Part shown: in pieces, positions 15,360 through 24,768 of the stretch
Layout of the letters: every line of letters begins with the position of its first letter
Numbering within the stretch: position 1 is the first letter of the stretch
Source: Elusimicrobiota bacterium
GTDB lineage: Bacteria > Elusimicrobiota > Elusimicrobia > UBA1565 > UBA9628
Direction: 5' to 3'
NCBI GenBank assembly: GCA_003452935.1
Contig: DMMY01000012.1
Location: 119,931 to 183,930 of the forward strand
Length of the DNA: 64,000 nt
The notes under the pieces: model-generated
The model's input: the letters and a program-made list of their open reading frames with translations, nothing else
Told to the model about the DNA's origin: nothing
Databases searched by the model: none
Translations under genes and position numbers: made by a program

Positions 15360-18300
15360 ATGAAGGCCGCTCTAAGACGCTGCATCGCCGCTGGTCTCTG
15401 CGCGGCCCTTGTTTCGCCTCCCTTGCCCGTATGGGCCGAGGCCGCGCGCGTCGCCTCGGCCAAGTCCAATGTCAACGCCAAGGCCGCCTTGGCCTATCTG
15501 CAGGGCCACGGCGTGTTCAAGGATCACAACGACCCGCTGCGCCTTTATTTAGGCGACGACAAGAAGCTCACTCCCCTGGGCGAGATACTCTACCGCTATC
15601 TGCGCGCCCAGCCCAACCCGGCCGAGACGGTCGAGGGCATGCAGGAATCCTTCAAGACCCTGGCCAAGAGCGGCCCATACAGCGAGAAAAAGGCCCAGGC
15701 TTTCCAGAAACAGCTGGAGCGCTACGTGGAAAAGTTCGGGGATATCCCGAAGCCGCCCGACGCCGGAGCCGAGGACACTTTCCGAGCCGGAACCCTGACC
15801 GAGGCGTACATGACCGGCGCCGCGGCCATCGACACGCCCAAGCAGGATTTCACCCGGATAGACCGGCCCGATGAACAGGGTTTTGAATATTGGGACAAGG
15901 ACGGCCGCCTGGCCTATAAGTTCAACAAGCACAAGGTCGAGATATTCAACGGAGAACTGCGCAAGATGCAGCGGGAGATGAACAAGAACCGGCCCCCGCA
16001 GGCGCCGTTCATCCCCGAGACCGGCGTCTACAACCAGCAGATGTTCCTGGCGGAATATTGGATCTTGCGCAACCAGTACGACCAGATCGAGATGGCCATG
16101 CGCCTGGACCGCCTGCTCAACATGGCCGAGCTTTTGGGCAAGCAGTACAAGGACGACGTGTGGTTCGACCGCGACGCCAAGAACCGGGTCAACGAGCGTC
16201 TGGAAAAGGACCTGGAAGCCCTGGCCAGGAAGAAGACCTTCGAGCACAAGGATAAGAAGTATTCGGTGCTGGACATCGTCGAGGCCAAAATCAAGAGACG
16301 GCGCTTTTATCTGAATAAATCCGTGGAGGGCCTGAATTACTACGTCAATGAAGTGGACAAGCTCAAGGGCGCCAAGGCCATCACGGACCAGAAGATCAAC
16401 GCCATGCAGATGAGCGAGCAGTTCGTCAAGCGCCACCTGACGCTCGCCTATCTTGAGACCCAGAAGTTCCAGGTTCGCTCCCAGCTCGAGCGCCTGGATC
16501 CCGACTCTCCCGACTCCCAAATGATCCGCGAAGCGCTCAAGAAGGCTCCCATGGACGCGGCTACCCGCGCCAAGTTCCGCGGCGAGGGCGATAAGCTGCA
16601 CGCGCGCCTGGACCGGCTTTCGACGATCCTGGGCCGCGTGGAGGACGTGCTCGTCGATACCGACTACGCCTCGAATCTGGACATGGCCCAGTCAGCGCTC
16701 AACTCCAGCCAGAAAGACCTTTCCGAGCTGGGCCTCAACTACTCGCTTTTCGCCGAGACTCCCAGCGTGTTCCTGGCCCTCAAGAAACAGACCGGATCCT
16801 GGCTGCCGACTTTCAACAATTCCTATGACCCGCGCAAGTGGTCCTGGGGCCTGGGCCGGCGCGCCTATGCCGACTCCAACATACAGAAGGGGCACAGCGC
16901 GCGCATGGGGGAGGTGGACCGTTCGCTTTCCGGCTACTCCGGCATCGCCAAGATGCTCGCTGACGGCAACTACTGGGGAGCGCGCCAAGCCTTCATCCGG
17001 ATGCGCCCGGACGCGGCCTATGACAAGCCCGTTATCTCCCTGTCCGGAGAGTCCTCCAAGGTGACCGAGGCCGGCCGGATCATGGCCTCGGTCAGGGAGA
17101 CCCGGGAGCTCGTGGGCCGGGTCGACCGGGTCAACCGCTGGGTCAATACCGCGAGCAGTTTCGCCGGGTTCGTGGTCGGCATGGGGTTCGGCGCGCCGGT
17201 CCTGCGCAAGACCTTCGCCGTAGTCGAGGTTGCGGCCACCAAGGCGCATCTCAATTTCATCGCGGCCTGCGCCGAGCAGATCCGCCTGCGCCTGGCCACC
17301 CTGGAGCCGTCCATCGAGAACATGAGCGGCTTCAACCCGGACCATGTCCTGGCCAATTACCTGCGCAGGAGCAGCTACCGCATGGTGACCGTGGCCCAGA
17401 GGCAGGCGTTGTTCACCACGTTCTCCGGCACCATTTCCGGCACTTTCACCATGGTGGGCCATTGGACGGACAAGTCCCCGGTCAAGATGAACCTGGGCAT
17501 CATGAAGATCGGCGAGGGGCACTCCAATTTCAGAAACAGCGGGGATGCCTTGCGCCAGGGCGCGGAACAAGGCGTCATATGGGCCAATCAATCCTTCCAT
17601 CCGGCCCTGGGCTATATCGGCCTGCCTTCCAGCTATTTCGAGGGCATGCCTATCATGGCCAGCGTCACCGAGATATTGGGCCAGCGCGGCGTGGTCGGCT
17701 CCCTCTGGCAGGGCGCCAAGTGGTTGGTTGGAAAGGCCACGGGACGATCTGCCTTCGCGGGCAAGGCCGCGGGCTACGCGGGCAGCGGCGCCGGGGCCGT
17801 CAAGGCCGCGGGCCAGAGGGTCTCCGCGTTCGCCGGGCGGAAGACTTTCAGCGGCGGGGTTGTCCGTTATGGAGTGCTCAAGCCGGTGGGTTTTGTCGGC
17901 GGCGTCCTGGCCATGGCGGATAACGTTTTCAAGTACGCGGCGATCAGCGAGATCGCTAAAAGGTCGGCCAGGTTCGGGAGCTGGATGCGGCATCACGACG
18001 AGCCGGACGTGGGCCAGGACCCGGAGCTCAAGGCCATCCTGGGCTTGGAGCGCCGCGTCAAGCGCGCGGACCAGACCGGCATGAAGTGGGCCGAGGCTCC
18101 GATCTGGCTGCTTATCCCTATTTTCCCGGCCAAGTACGAGGAGGCGGCCCGGGGCTATCAAAGGAGCGTGCAGGGCGAGCAGGAGTACATCAAGGCCGGC
18201 CGCCAGGCCGAGCTGGCCAACGTGGAGGGCGATCAGTCCTACCTGCCCATGCTGGGAAAGAACAAGCCTCCCTTCATGCAGCGCGTCTTCAATTTCACCT

Positions 18301-21300
18301 TCAAGGGCGCTCGCGACGCGGATTCGAGCTTCCTCATCACCAAGGAGATCAAGCGCCGGGCCATCTCGGACAAACTCAAGGAATACGTCTCGGGCGGCGG
18401 CAAGAACCCGGACCTGGCCACTCTCAATCCCGAGGAGTTCCTCAAGATATCCCGCTCCGACTCCAAGCGCCGCTCCATGGTCGGCGAGCTCTACAACACG
18501 GACGACGTGCGCTTCGAGGCGCGCAAGCTCTGCATCGAGGCCCTGCTCAAGAACCAGGATTTGGCGCTCCGTCTCAACAAGGCCAGCCTGGCCGAGCTGA
18601 TCCTCTCGGCCAAGCCGGGCAGCAAGGTGGAAGGCTTCGGCCGCGTGACTCCCTCCACCCAGCGCGAGGTCGCCACCATGATGCTCGACGAGGCGCCTGC
18701 CGGGGCCAAGGTGTCGGCCAAGGTCAAGGATTTGGCCCGGGGCTTCGTCCAACGCTATCTCGACGCCAACAGTCTGGCCAAGCCTAATGGCCCGGCCGAT
18801 CTCTTCATCCGCGACGCGCGCGCCAACACGCATGAGAGCAAGGCCGAGGCCGAGACCTTCCGCAAGACCATCGACGAGGTCATGCTCGAGGTGAACAAGT
18901 GGGAGGACGCGGTCAACAACGGCTTGAAGAAGCCTTATTCGGAATTGGTCAAGGACTTGCGCAAGAGCCTCGACGCCAAGCTGGAAGCCAAGATCCTGAC
19001 CAAGGAACAGCACGCCGTGCTTAAGCGCTGGTTCGACGTGGTCGACGCCCAGGAAGCCTATTTCAACTACTTCAACAACGTGGAGACCGCGCACAAGCTC
19101 ATCGCCGAGGAAATTTCGGCCTTGCGCGTCCAGTTCGAGGGCGGCCCGGGCCTGCAAAAAGTCTTGGACGGCTTTACGGCCAAGCTCGACGCTTGGCGCG
19201 ACGCTGTCCCGGCCGCCGAGCGATCGAAGATGGGGGGAGCCGACACCGGCCCCGGGGGAGGCTTCAAGAAGCTCATCGGCGGCCTCAATAAGGACATATC
19301 CGACGCCCTCGCCGGCCGATCCATATCGGCCGAGGAGGCGGCGCTCCTGCGCGAGAGCGTCAACCGCGACATCGCGGGCGCGCCGTGGATACTGCACGAC
19401 TCCAAGGGCAACGCCCTGCAGGGCTGGCGTCCGGCCCAGTTCGTGACCTATATGACGGCCCTGGCCGACGTGGCCGAGCAGGCCAAGGGCGGAGCTCCTA
19501 TCCGCGGGTTCTTGCGCCTGACCACGGGCGGAGGCAAGACCCCGTTGTCCTTGATCGGCCTCGAGCCGATCGCGGCCGCGGACGCCCGCCTGTCGAATAC
19601 GACCGTCGGCTTTTTCACGGTCCAGTCCAATCTCGACGCCCAGGCCCAGCTGGAATGGCGCGCCTACAAGCGGATCGGCTCCAAGATCGAGTTCGACACT
19701 TACGAGGGGCTGAAGTCCAAGATCGCGGAAGGCAAGAACAAGGGACAAAAGTACGCGGAGAAGATCTGGATACTGGGCGACGAGATGGACGGCGCGGCCT
19801 TGCAGCCCGCGCTCACGTTGGGCGAGACCACGGGCCGCATCACCCGCAAGAACGCGGTCTACACCCGCATGGAGCAGCTCAACGACCGCATGGAACAGCT
19901 CGTGCTGCACGGCACGACCAAGCTCGGCGACGCCATCAAGTCAAGGGTCAGGCAGGCGCAGTCCGCCATCGACGGTCTCGACGCGCGCGCGCCCGAGGCC
20001 CTGGCCGCGCGCAAGGCCACGGAAGGCCTGCTTAAATCCGCCGAGGAGCTTGGGCGCGCGCGCACGCCCGAGGCCCGGCTCAAGGCCGAGCAATCCGTGC
20101 GCCTGCGCCTCAAGGAACTGAACTCCGCCATGGCCTCGTCGCCTTTGGCGAGTTTCCCGGAATCCATGTCCAAGTTGTTCCCCAAGGCCCAGGAGCTTCA
20201 GGCCGCGGCCGACGGACTGGCCAAGGGCTCGCCCCCCGAAGCCTTGGGCCGGGTGCGGCAGCTGCTTAAGGAGCAGCAGAAGCTCCTCGACGCCAAGGAT
20301 TTGTCCGCAAGCGAGCAGGCCAAGTCCCTGCGCCGCTCGACCGCCGAGCTCCTGGCCAAGCTCGACAAGCCCTCGGCCGGCGTCGATCTTCCCGCCTTGA
20401 TCAAGGACACGCTCGAGTCCCAACAGGCCCTCATGCGCTCGACTTCGCGCGTCAGCGAGACGGCCAAGAGCCAGGTGGAGGGCGCGACCAGCGGCATCGC
20501 CCGGCTTTTGCAGGAAGGCGCGGCCTTGGAACCGGGCGATTTCAAGGCCGCGCGCCAGGAGATGGCCGACACGCTCAAGTTGCAAAAGAACCTCCTCTCC
20601 CTTGTGGAGGGAAAATCCGAGCTTCGGGGCGAGAGGCTCAGGCTCGAGGCGACCGGCTTGCGCGAGAACGCCCAGGCGCGGCTTGAGGCGATCCAGAAGA
20701 AGATCGCGGTTATCGACGGCCAGATGGCCGGGTCCAAGGGAGAGAAGGGCGAGCTCTTGGCGCGTAAAACCGCCCTGGAATCCGAGTCCCGTCTGGCGCG
20801 GCACGAGATATCCCTGGCGCAGCGTTTCGAGGCGGCCCAATACGGCCGGGCCCAACGCTTGGTCGAGAAGGTTTTCGAGCTCCAGGAGGAGTTCCCGGCG
20901 CAGGCGGCCAAGGAGTCCGGGGTTCCGAGGACTTTGGAAAGGTACGTGCAGCGGGTTTCAGAGCTCGGCGAACTGCTCGGCCGGGCCTCGGAACTCAAGA
21001 CCAGGATCGCGGCGGCCGAGAAAGCGGGCGAGCCGGCCGGAGCCTTGCACCGGAATCTCGAGACCTTGCAGAGCCAGGCGAAGCTGGCGCGCGATAAGGT
21101 TTTCCGTTCCCTGCAGAGCGAAAAGGAGTTCGCGACCCTGCGCCAAGGAAAGACCGGGGCCTCGTCCGAGGTCGCGGAGCTTTTTGAGCTGGGCCGCAGG
21201 ATGACGGCCTTGAGCGACGCGGGCGGCTTGCGCGAGAACGCCCAGGCGCGGCTGGAGGCGCGGCAGAGAAGGATCGCGGTCATCGACGGCAAATTAAACA

Positions 21301-24300
21301 AGCCCGGGGTCAAGAAGGGCGGGCTCTTGGCGCGCAAGGCGGCGCTTGAATCAGAGGCCCGGATGGCGCGGGGAGACCTGGCCCTGGCCCAGCGTGCCGA
21401 GCAACGAGCCGAGGCGGCTAAGTCCGGCGAGTCGGCGGCGGAACTGGCATCCGAACTCCAGGCCCTCAAGGCCCGAAGTCAAGGCTTGAGCGCCGAAGCC
21501 GGGCAGGGCCGGCGCTCGGCAAGGCTGGAGTCCGCGCAAAAGGAGCTGGGCTCCTTGCGCGAGTCCATGAGCCCCGAGCAAAACGCGGCCCTGGACAGCT
21601 ACAAGGAAAACGTGGCCCGGCTCTATGAGACGGGCAAGCGCATGGCCGCCTTGGACGACAAGATCGCGGCCGGGTCCGGGCCTGTCGAGGCCCTGCAAAA
21701 GGACTTGGCCGCGCTCCAGGCCGAGGCCGACGTCATCCGGGGCCGGCTGGCGCGGGCGCGTCAAGAGGCCGTGTCCCAGAGCCGGATCGCGACGTCGGAT
21801 TTGGCCGCCGCGCGGCGGCAGTTCCAGGAAAGCGGCCAGGATATCCTGGAGCTCTCGAACAAGGGCGACGCTGAAAGCCAGGCCGCGGCGCTTCGTCTGT
21901 TGGAGCGGCGCAAGACCCTTCTAGACGCTTTTGCGGGCGATGAAAATCCCATCTATGAAATTTATCGCCGGATGAAGGCGGACGCCTATGCCGTGGCCAA
22001 GAGCCCTATCTGGGACCGCGATGACGCCAAGGTGGCCAGGAAGGCCGCGGACAAGGCCAAGAGCCTTGCGTCGGGCAGCGCGGAAAAGCTTGCCGAGGAT
22101 CTCAAGACCGTGGAGGGCCTGGCCCGGCCCGGAGAGTCCCAGGCCGCGGCCAAGTTGCGCCAGCAAGCCGAGTCCTTGTTCAAGGACTTGGCCCAGAAAT
22201 GGCGGCAGCTCTCAAGCGTCGAGCCTGCGGACCGGGCGGCCCCGCTCAAGAACCTGGCCGAGAGGCTCGACAAGGCCATGACCGACGCGGGCGAGCGCGG
22301 CAGCCTGCTCAAGGAGCTGCGTTCCAATCAGCTCGGCCTGGACAAGGCTTCCCTGGACAGGCTGGAGAATATCCTGCGCCAGTCCGAGGGGCTGTTCCAG
22401 AAGGGGCAGTTCAACGAGATGGGGAGCCTGCACGCCCAGGCCAAGTCCCTGCTCCAGGTTGAGTCGGATCGGGCCGCGATCCTTCAATACATGGGCTCGG
22501 CCATGGATCAACTGTCCATGGACGCGGCGCAGAGGCAGGGCTTGCTCAAGGCTTTGCGGGCGGAAAGGCCCGGGCTGGAGCCGGCCTTCGCCGAGCGCCT
22601 GGAAGGGCTTTTGAGGAATATGGAGCTGCGCGAGACGCGCCTGAGCGAGGGCCTCAAGGGCCAAAGCGCGGACCTGCGCATGACCATGGACCGGGCGGCC
22701 GACCTCTACGCCAGGCGCATCGACGGCGCGGGCCTGGGCCGTTTCTCCTTGAGCGTGGCGGGCCAGGTCGCTTTGCATCCCATCGAGTATTTGCTCAAGC
22801 CCGCGGCCAAGGTCTTGGGCGCGGACGTGGATATCCGGCCCATGGACATCCCGGTCGAGACCATGGGCATGACCAGGCGCTACGCGTGGGACATACTCAA
22901 GGAGATTTCGGCGGACCCCTTGATGCCCACGGGACAGCGCGATATCCTGGGAGCCAAGGCCTTGTTCTCCCTGCTTTGGCCCAAGGTTTCATTCGACACC
23001 CAGGTCCGCGGCTCGAGCTGGGTGCGCACCGAGTTCTTGAACCTGGTGCGCGGCTACAACGACGACTACGCGACCGTGCGCATGGATAATCTCACGGGCA
23101 AGACTAACGTGATCCACAACGGCCAGTGGTTCGAGACCATGGACAACCCGACCCGGCGGTTCTGGGAGCTCGAATACGGAACGGACATCACCCTGCCCTA
23201 TACGCACAAGGCCCTTTCCACCATCAAGGACGTGACCTCGAACAAGAAGACCCGGATGTTCGCGCTCTCGGCCACGGCCGGCGAGGAGTACGTCAAGCAC
23301 CTGGGCGAAAGCAACATACCCGTGGGCGGCGAAGGCGCCAAGAAGCCGGCCAACGTGAGCATAGACGTGCGCGAGAGCGCGGGCGGCAAATTCCAGGCCG
23401 CGGGCGAGGCCTTGCTGCGGCTGCTGCAGAGATCGCGGGGCTACGTGGCCGTGCGGCCCGCCGAGATTCTAGCCTCCGAGGCCGGGGCGCCTCCCGAGGT
23501 TAAGACCTATTTCGACGCCCAGGGTTATTCCAAGAAGGACGCCGTGGTCCTCAACCTCGACGCCGTGCCCCCGGGGCCGGCGCGCGACTTCCTGGCCTCG
23601 GTGCGCGGCCGCCAGGGCGTGCGCATGGAAACCGGCAGGTTCGTGACCATCCAGCCGGCCGGCATACTCGCCTCGGACGCGCCCCAGGCGGTCAAGGCCT
23701 ATTTGCAAAGCCAGGGCCTTTCCAGCCGGGAGGCGGTCGTGGACCTCAAGGCCGTGGAAGCCGGCCCGGTGCGCGACTATTTCTCGCGGACCGGCCAGGC
23801 GGCGGGCGCGACCGGGCTTCTGGTCATCAGCCTGCCCGATACCCGGGCCGTCAAGCTCATGGAGAAGTATTTGGTCAAGTCCGGCTATGTCAAGCAAAGC
23901 GAGATCGCCAAGGTCTTCTCGGACACGGAGTATCTGCGCCTCAACCGGCCCCAGGCCAAGGTCCACGAGCAGATGAACCTGGACGCCATGAAGTCCGGAG
24001 AGGTCAAGGTCCTGCTCCTGGATACGCGGGTTGGCGGCCGGGGCCTGGACCTGGAATTCAAGGGCGACCGCGGGGTCACGAGCCTAGACGCCTTCAAGGG
24101 CTACACCAATTACGAGATGCTGGTCATCGATCCCAACAAGATGAGCGCGGTGCACCTGCTCCAGGCCGAGGGCCGCATCGACTTGGGCCGGGTCCTGCTT
24201 GGCGCGAACCGCAACTTCCGCCTCATGATGGACGTCAAGGCTTTGCAGAAGGAGGCCGTGTTCGAGGACATGTGGCGCAACAACGAGCTTTTCTCAAGCC

Positions 24301-24704
24301 TGCGCAGCGACGCGGCCGTGCGCGAGTTCTCGCTGCGGAAAGGCTCGGCCGTGGACTGGGCCTTGGTTGACTCCTATGTGAGGCGGTACGAGCTCGACCG
24401 CTTCGAGGCCTTGAAGGGCGACCCGAGGGTGCGGGAGTTCGCCGCCGGCCGCGAGGTGGACCTGCCCTTGGTGCGCGACTACGTGCGCATGCGCGAGGCC
24501 GAGGCCCGGAAGTCCGGCAACGCGGAGGACAAGGCCTGGGTCGATAACAATAATTTGGTGGAACGCTACGACAGGACCATCTCGGAAGTCCTCGACCGCC
24601 GGCAGGAGCTCATCGAGAAGGATCTGCTGCGCCAATCATCGGTCCTGCAGGACCATCCGATATCGGATCCCAAGACGCGCTGGCTCGACCGGTTGTCCAG
24701 GTAG
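15360..24704 (+). CDS. Giant exported SF2-helicase/SecA-like ATPase, 3114 residues
   Basis: Helicase motifs of a two-lobe P-loop ATPase are complete: motif I TTGGGKT (Lys1393), motif II GDEMD (Asp1474-Glu1475), motif III SAT (2637-2639), motif V DTRVGGRGLD (from 2888) and motif VI QAEGRIDLGR (2935-2944). The V/VI spacing and GGRGLD resemble SecA (AGRGTD, GRSGRQG) more than ordinary helicases. Between motifs II and III lie about 1160 residues, mostly charged coiled coil with internal repeats. The first ~1380 residues are mainly helical with three hydrophobic stretches (about 600-640, 835-865, 915-930). The N-terminus is a signal peptide (CIAAGLCAALVSPPLPVWA). That is odd, since the periplasm lacks ATP; the leader may instead anchor the ATPase to the membrane with its body in the cytoplasm. 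Function is inferred: substrate translocation or remodelling for the preceding membrane proteins. Confidence 0.88.
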   Translation: MKAALRRCIAAGLCAALVSPPLPVWAEAARVASAKSNVNAKAALAYLQGHGVFKDHNDPLRLYLGDDKKLTPLGEILYRYLRAQPNPAETVEGMQESFKTLAKSGPYSEKKAQAFQKQLERYVEKFGDIPKPPDAGAEDTFRAGTLTEAYMTGAAAIDTPKQDFTRIDRPDEQGFEYWDKDGRLAYKFNKHKVEIFNGELRKMQREMNKNRPPQAPFIPETGVYNQQMFLAEYWILRNQYDQIEMAMRLDRLLNMAELLGKQYKDDVWFDRDAKNRVNERLEKDLEALARKKTFEHKDKKYSVLDIVEAKIKRRRFYLNKSVEGLNYYVNEVDKLKGAKAITDQKINAMQMSEQFVKRHLTLAYLETQKFQVRSQLERLDPDSPDSQMIREALKKAPMDAATRAKFRGEGDKLHARLDRLSTILGRVEDVLVDTDYASNLDMAQSALNSSQKDLSELGLNYSLFAETPSVFLALKKQTGSWLPTFNNSYDPRKWSWGLGRRAYADSNIQKGHSARMGEVDRSLSGYSGIAKMLADGNYWGARQAFIRMRPDAAYDKPVISLSGESSKVTEAGRIMASVRETRELVGRVDRVNRWVNTASSFAGFVVGMGFGAPVLRKTFAVVEVAATKAHLNFIAACAEQIRLRLATLEPSIENMSGFNPDHVLANYLRRSSYRMVTVAQRQALFTTFSGTISGTFTMVGHWTDKSPVKMNLGIMKIGEGHSNFRNSGDALRQGAEQGVIWANQSFHPALGYIGLPSSYFEGMPIMASVTEILGQRGVVGSLWQGAKWLVGKATGRSAFAGKAAGYAGSGAGAVKAAGQRVSAFAGRKTFSGGVVRYGVLKPVGFVGGVLAMADNVFKYAAISEIAKRSARFGSWMRHHDEPDVGQDPELKAILGLERRVKRADQTGMKWAEAPIWLLIPIFPAKYEEAARGYQRSVQGEQEYIKAGRQAELANVEGDQSYLPMLGKNKPPFMQRVFNFTFKGARDADSSFLITKEIKRRAISDKLKEYVSGGGKNPDLATLNPEEFLKISRSDSKRRSMVGELYNTDDVRFEARKLCIEALLKNQDLALRLNKASLAELILSAKPGSKVEGFGRVTPSTQREVATMMLDEAPAGAKVSAKVKDLARGFVQRYLDANSLAKPNGPADLFIRDARANTHESKAEAETFRKTIDEVMLEVNKWEDAVNNGLKKPYSELVKDLRKSLDAKLEAKILTKEQHAVLKRWFDVVDAQEAYFNYFNNVETAHKLIAEEISALRVQFEGGPGLQKVLDGFTAKLDAWRDAVPAAERSKMGGADTGPGGGFKKLIGGLNKDISDALAGRSISAEEAALLRESVNRDIAGAPWILHDSKGNALQGWRPAQFVTYMTALADVAEQAKGGAPIRGFLRLTTGGGKTPLSLIGLEPIAAADARLSNTTVGFFTVQSNLDAQAQLEWRAYKRIGSKIEFDTYEGLKSKIAEGKNKGQKYAEKIWILGDEMDGAALQPALTLGETTGRITRKNAVYTRMEQLNDRMEQLVLHGTTKLGDAIKSRVRQAQSAIDGLDARAPEALAARKATEGLLKSAEELGRARTPEARLKAEQSVRLRLKELNSAMASSPLASFPESMSKLFPKAQELQAAADGLAKGSPPEALGRVRQLLKEQQKLLDAKDLSASEQAKSLRRSTAELLAKLDKPSAGVDLPALIKDTLESQQALMRSTSRVSETAKSQVEGATSGIARLLQEGAALEPGDFKAARQEMADTLKLQKNLLSLVEGKSELRGERLRLEATGLRENAQARLEAIQKKIAVIDGQMAGSKGEKGELLARKTALESESRLARHEISLAQRFEAAQYGRAQRLVEKVFELQEEFPAQAAKESGVPRTLERYVQRVSELGELLGRASELKTRIAAAEKAGEPAGALHRNLETLQSQAKLARDKVFRSLQSEKEFATLRQGKTGASSEVAELFELGRRMTALSDAGGLRENAQARLEARQRRIAVIDGKLNKPGVKKGGLLARKAALESEARMARGDLALAQRAEQRAEAAKSGESAAELASELQALKARSQGLSAEAGQGRRSARLESAQKELGSLRESMSPEQNAALDSYKENVARLYETGKRMAALDDKIAAGSGPVEALQKDLAALQAEADVIRGRLARARQEAVSQSRIATSDLAAARRQFQESGQDILELSNKGDAESQAAALRLLERRKTLLDAFAGDENPIYEIYRRMKADAYAVAKSPIWDRDDAKVARKAADKAKSLASGSAEKLAEDLKTVEGLARPGESQAAAKLRQQAESLFKDLAQKWRQLSSVEPADRAAPLKNLAERLDKAMTDAGERGSLLKELRSNQLGLDKASLDRLENILRQSEGLFQKGQFNEMGSLHAQAKSLLQVESDRAAILQYMGSAMDQLSMDAAQRQGLLKALRAERPGLEPAFAERLEGLLRNMELRETRLSEGLKGQSADLRMTMDRAADLYARRIDGAGLGRFSLSVAGQVALHPIEYLLKPAAKVLGADVDIRPMDIPVETMGMTRRYAWDILKEISADPLMPTGQRDILGAKALFSLLWPKVSFDTQVRGSSWVRTEFLNLVRGYNDDYATVRMDNLTGKTNVIHNGQWFETMDNPTRRFWELEYGTDITLPYTHKALSTIKDVTSNKKTRMFALSATAGEEYVKHLGESNIPVGGEGAKKPANVSIDVRESAGGKFQAAGEALLRLLQRSRGYVAVRPAEILASEAGAPPEVKTYFDAQGYSKKDAVVLNLDAVPPGPARDFLASVRGRQGVRMETGRFVTIQPAGILASDAPQAVKAYLQSQGLSSREAVVDLKAVEAGPVRDYFSRTGQAAGATGLLVISLPDTRAVKLMEKYLVKSGYVKQSEIAKVFSDTEYLRLNRPQAKVHEQMNLDAMKSGEVKVLLLDTRVGGRGLDLEFKGDRGVTSLDAFKGYTNYEMLVIDPNKMSAVHLLQAEGRIDLGRVLLGANRNFRLMMDVKALQKEAVFEDMWRNNELFSSLRSDAAVREFSLRKGSAVDWALVDSYVRRYELDRFEALKGDPRVREFAAGREVDLPLVRDYVRMREAEARKSGNAEDKAWVDNNNLVERYDRTISEVLDRRQELIEKDLLRQSSVLQDHPISDPKTRWLDRLSR
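20655..20825 (+). repeat. Internal repeat copy 1 in the giant ATPase insertion
   Basis: Encodes residues from about 1767 starting LRENAQARLEA and ending near the SLAQR motif. It matches the copy at 21225-21395; about 30 bases at the start are identical at DNA level and the rest has diverged, as after an intragenic duplication of about 190 codons or later conversion. Confidence 0.8.
21225..21395 (+). repeat. Internal repeat copy 2 in the giant ATPase insertion
   Basis: Second copy, residues from about 1957, starting LRENAQARLEA and continuing with IAVIDGK, GGLLARKAALESEAR and LALAQR. See copy 1 at 20655. Confidence 0.8.
23442..23797 (+). repeat. Tandem ~55-residue repeat between motifs III and V of the giant ATPase
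   Basis: Two adjacent units, residues about 2695-2750 and 2761-2812, share (V/I)(R/Q)PA(E/G)ILAS(E/D)A, then (V)K(T/A)Y(F/L), QG(Y/L)S, AVV, AV.(P/A)GP.RD(F/Y). They sit in the second ATPase lobe just before the motif IV-like segment LLVISLPDTRAVKLM. Confidence 0.75.
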
Positions 24705-24768
24705 CGGCCCGCTGCCCAGAATGATGGGATGTAGGCCGGGTATCGGCAAAATTTAATAACATTTCGGG

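Noticed and set aside
16692..19910. Very long minus-strand open frame (over 1000 codons) inside the giant ATPase gene, and a similar one at 31568-34831
   Set aside because: Both lie opposite a well-supported coding gene in GC-rich sequence, where antisense stops are rare. Their translations show no domains or start signals.
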